A DNA stretch of 64,000 bases from an uncultured Sphaerochaeta sp. (GTDB taxonomy: Bacteria > Spirochaetota > Spirochaetia > Sphaerochaetales > Sphaerochaetaceae): the NCBI RefSeq assembly GCF_963667405.1, contig NZ_OY763408.1:2565757-2629756 (forward strand). Direction: 5' to 3'. Below, piece after piece: positions 63,776 through 64,000 of this stretch; the first letter of the stretch is position 1, and every line of letters starts with the position of its first letter. The notes below the pieces were generated by a model, which made no database searches, had not been told where the DNA came from, and worked only from the letters and a program-made list of their open reading frames with translations. The position numbers and the translations under genes were made by a program.

Positions 63776-64000
63776 ATGAAGAGAATAGCCCTCATCCATA
63801 CGGTAGGCAGTGTGTATGCCTCCTTCGAGACACAGCTTCGCTCTGTCTTGGGCGAGGAGGTGCTCATCCACAACATCCTTGATGACTTTCTGGCTACCAA
63901 CCCGATTGAGGTAGGAAGCTTCACCAAAACCAATGTCGAGCGGCTTCGCTGCGATATCCAAAGCGCAGTCCTCACCGGCTGTGATGTGGTGGTGACCAGC
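63776..64000 (+). CDS. Asp/Glu/hydantoin racemase-family protein, partial
   Basis: The first 75 codons: MKRIALIHTVGSVYASFETQ ... VLTGCDVVVTS. The pattern (IHTV near the start, CDVVVTS just before the expected first catalytic Cys) fits the Asp/Glu racemase superfamily. The sequence is cut by the window end before the catalytic residues. A GGAGG ribosome site overlaps the preceding stop. Confidence 0.7.
   Translation, partial: MKRIALIHTVGSVYASFETQLRSVLGEEVLIHNILDDFLATNPIEVGSFTKTNVERLRCDIQSAVLTGCDVVVTS

Overview
The window reads as a chromosomal segment of an anaerobic, host- or sediment-associated bacterium, most likely a spirochaete of the Sphaerochaeta type. This is an inference from the gene mix: a giant Listeria/Bacteroides-repeat lipoprotein ending in a DUF1566-like domain, ferredoxin-linked oxoacid metabolism, and sugar ABC and tripartite tricarboxylate transporters. 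No rRNA or tRNA gene was seen. Composition is mosaic: the tct region at the right end is GC-rich, while the central surface-glycan region and the helicase gene are AT-rich.

Layout. 1-1.1 kb: a small minus-strand stress-type operon (DUF2089 regulator, membrane protein, partial SHOCT-like protein). 1.3-7.9 kb: an accessory island with an AbiE-type toxin/antitoxin locus (toxin broken by one in-frame stop, the whole module flanked by 77-bp direct repeats), decayed sequence, an MqsRA-like pair with a palindrome over its promoter, insertion-sequence debris, a DUF4143 ATPase behind three 23-bp-spaced repeats, and a truncated AraC gene. 7.9-9.7 kb: a secreted protein with a Cys/His pair. 10.5-16.7 kb: an AraC regulator, a sugar ABC transporter without its ATPase, and an ADP-ribosylglycohydrolase-fold enzyme. 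17-21.4 kb: a pRiA4b-ORF3-like protein convergent with a large SF2 helicase that has a nuclease-like C-terminus.

21.5-48.3 kb: a long minus-strand surface-polysaccharide locus. It starts with a winged-helix regulator, then has an aminotransferase, an initiating sugar transferase, glycosyltransferases, a Wzy-like polymerase, a Wzx flippase, and the dTDP-4-amino-4,6-dideoxyglucose genes (VioA/RmlA/RmlB/NeuD-like acyltransferase). The acyltransferase runs with almost no spacing into ten CoA-metabolism genes: MaoC hydratase, two CitE-like lyases, a four-subunit 2-oxoacid:ferredoxin oxidoreductase, a two-subunit methylmalonyl-CoA mutase and its MeaB GTPase. The best candidate for an undescribed system is this coupling: the module may make an unusual acyl-CoA for N-acylation of the amino sugar. 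A sugar nucleotidyltransferase and a galacturonokinase-like GHMP kinase end the locus. Insertion sequences have broken it at 37.6-41 kb and 43.4-44 kb.

49-57.5 kb: a small barrel-like outer-membrane protein and a 2586-residue repeat lipoprotein. 57.7-64 kb: a GntR/FCD repressor divergent from a TctCBA importer followed by a D-2-hydroxyacid dehydrogenase, a TIM-barrel isomerase and a partial racemase, with three GTATAC palindromes in the divergent control region.
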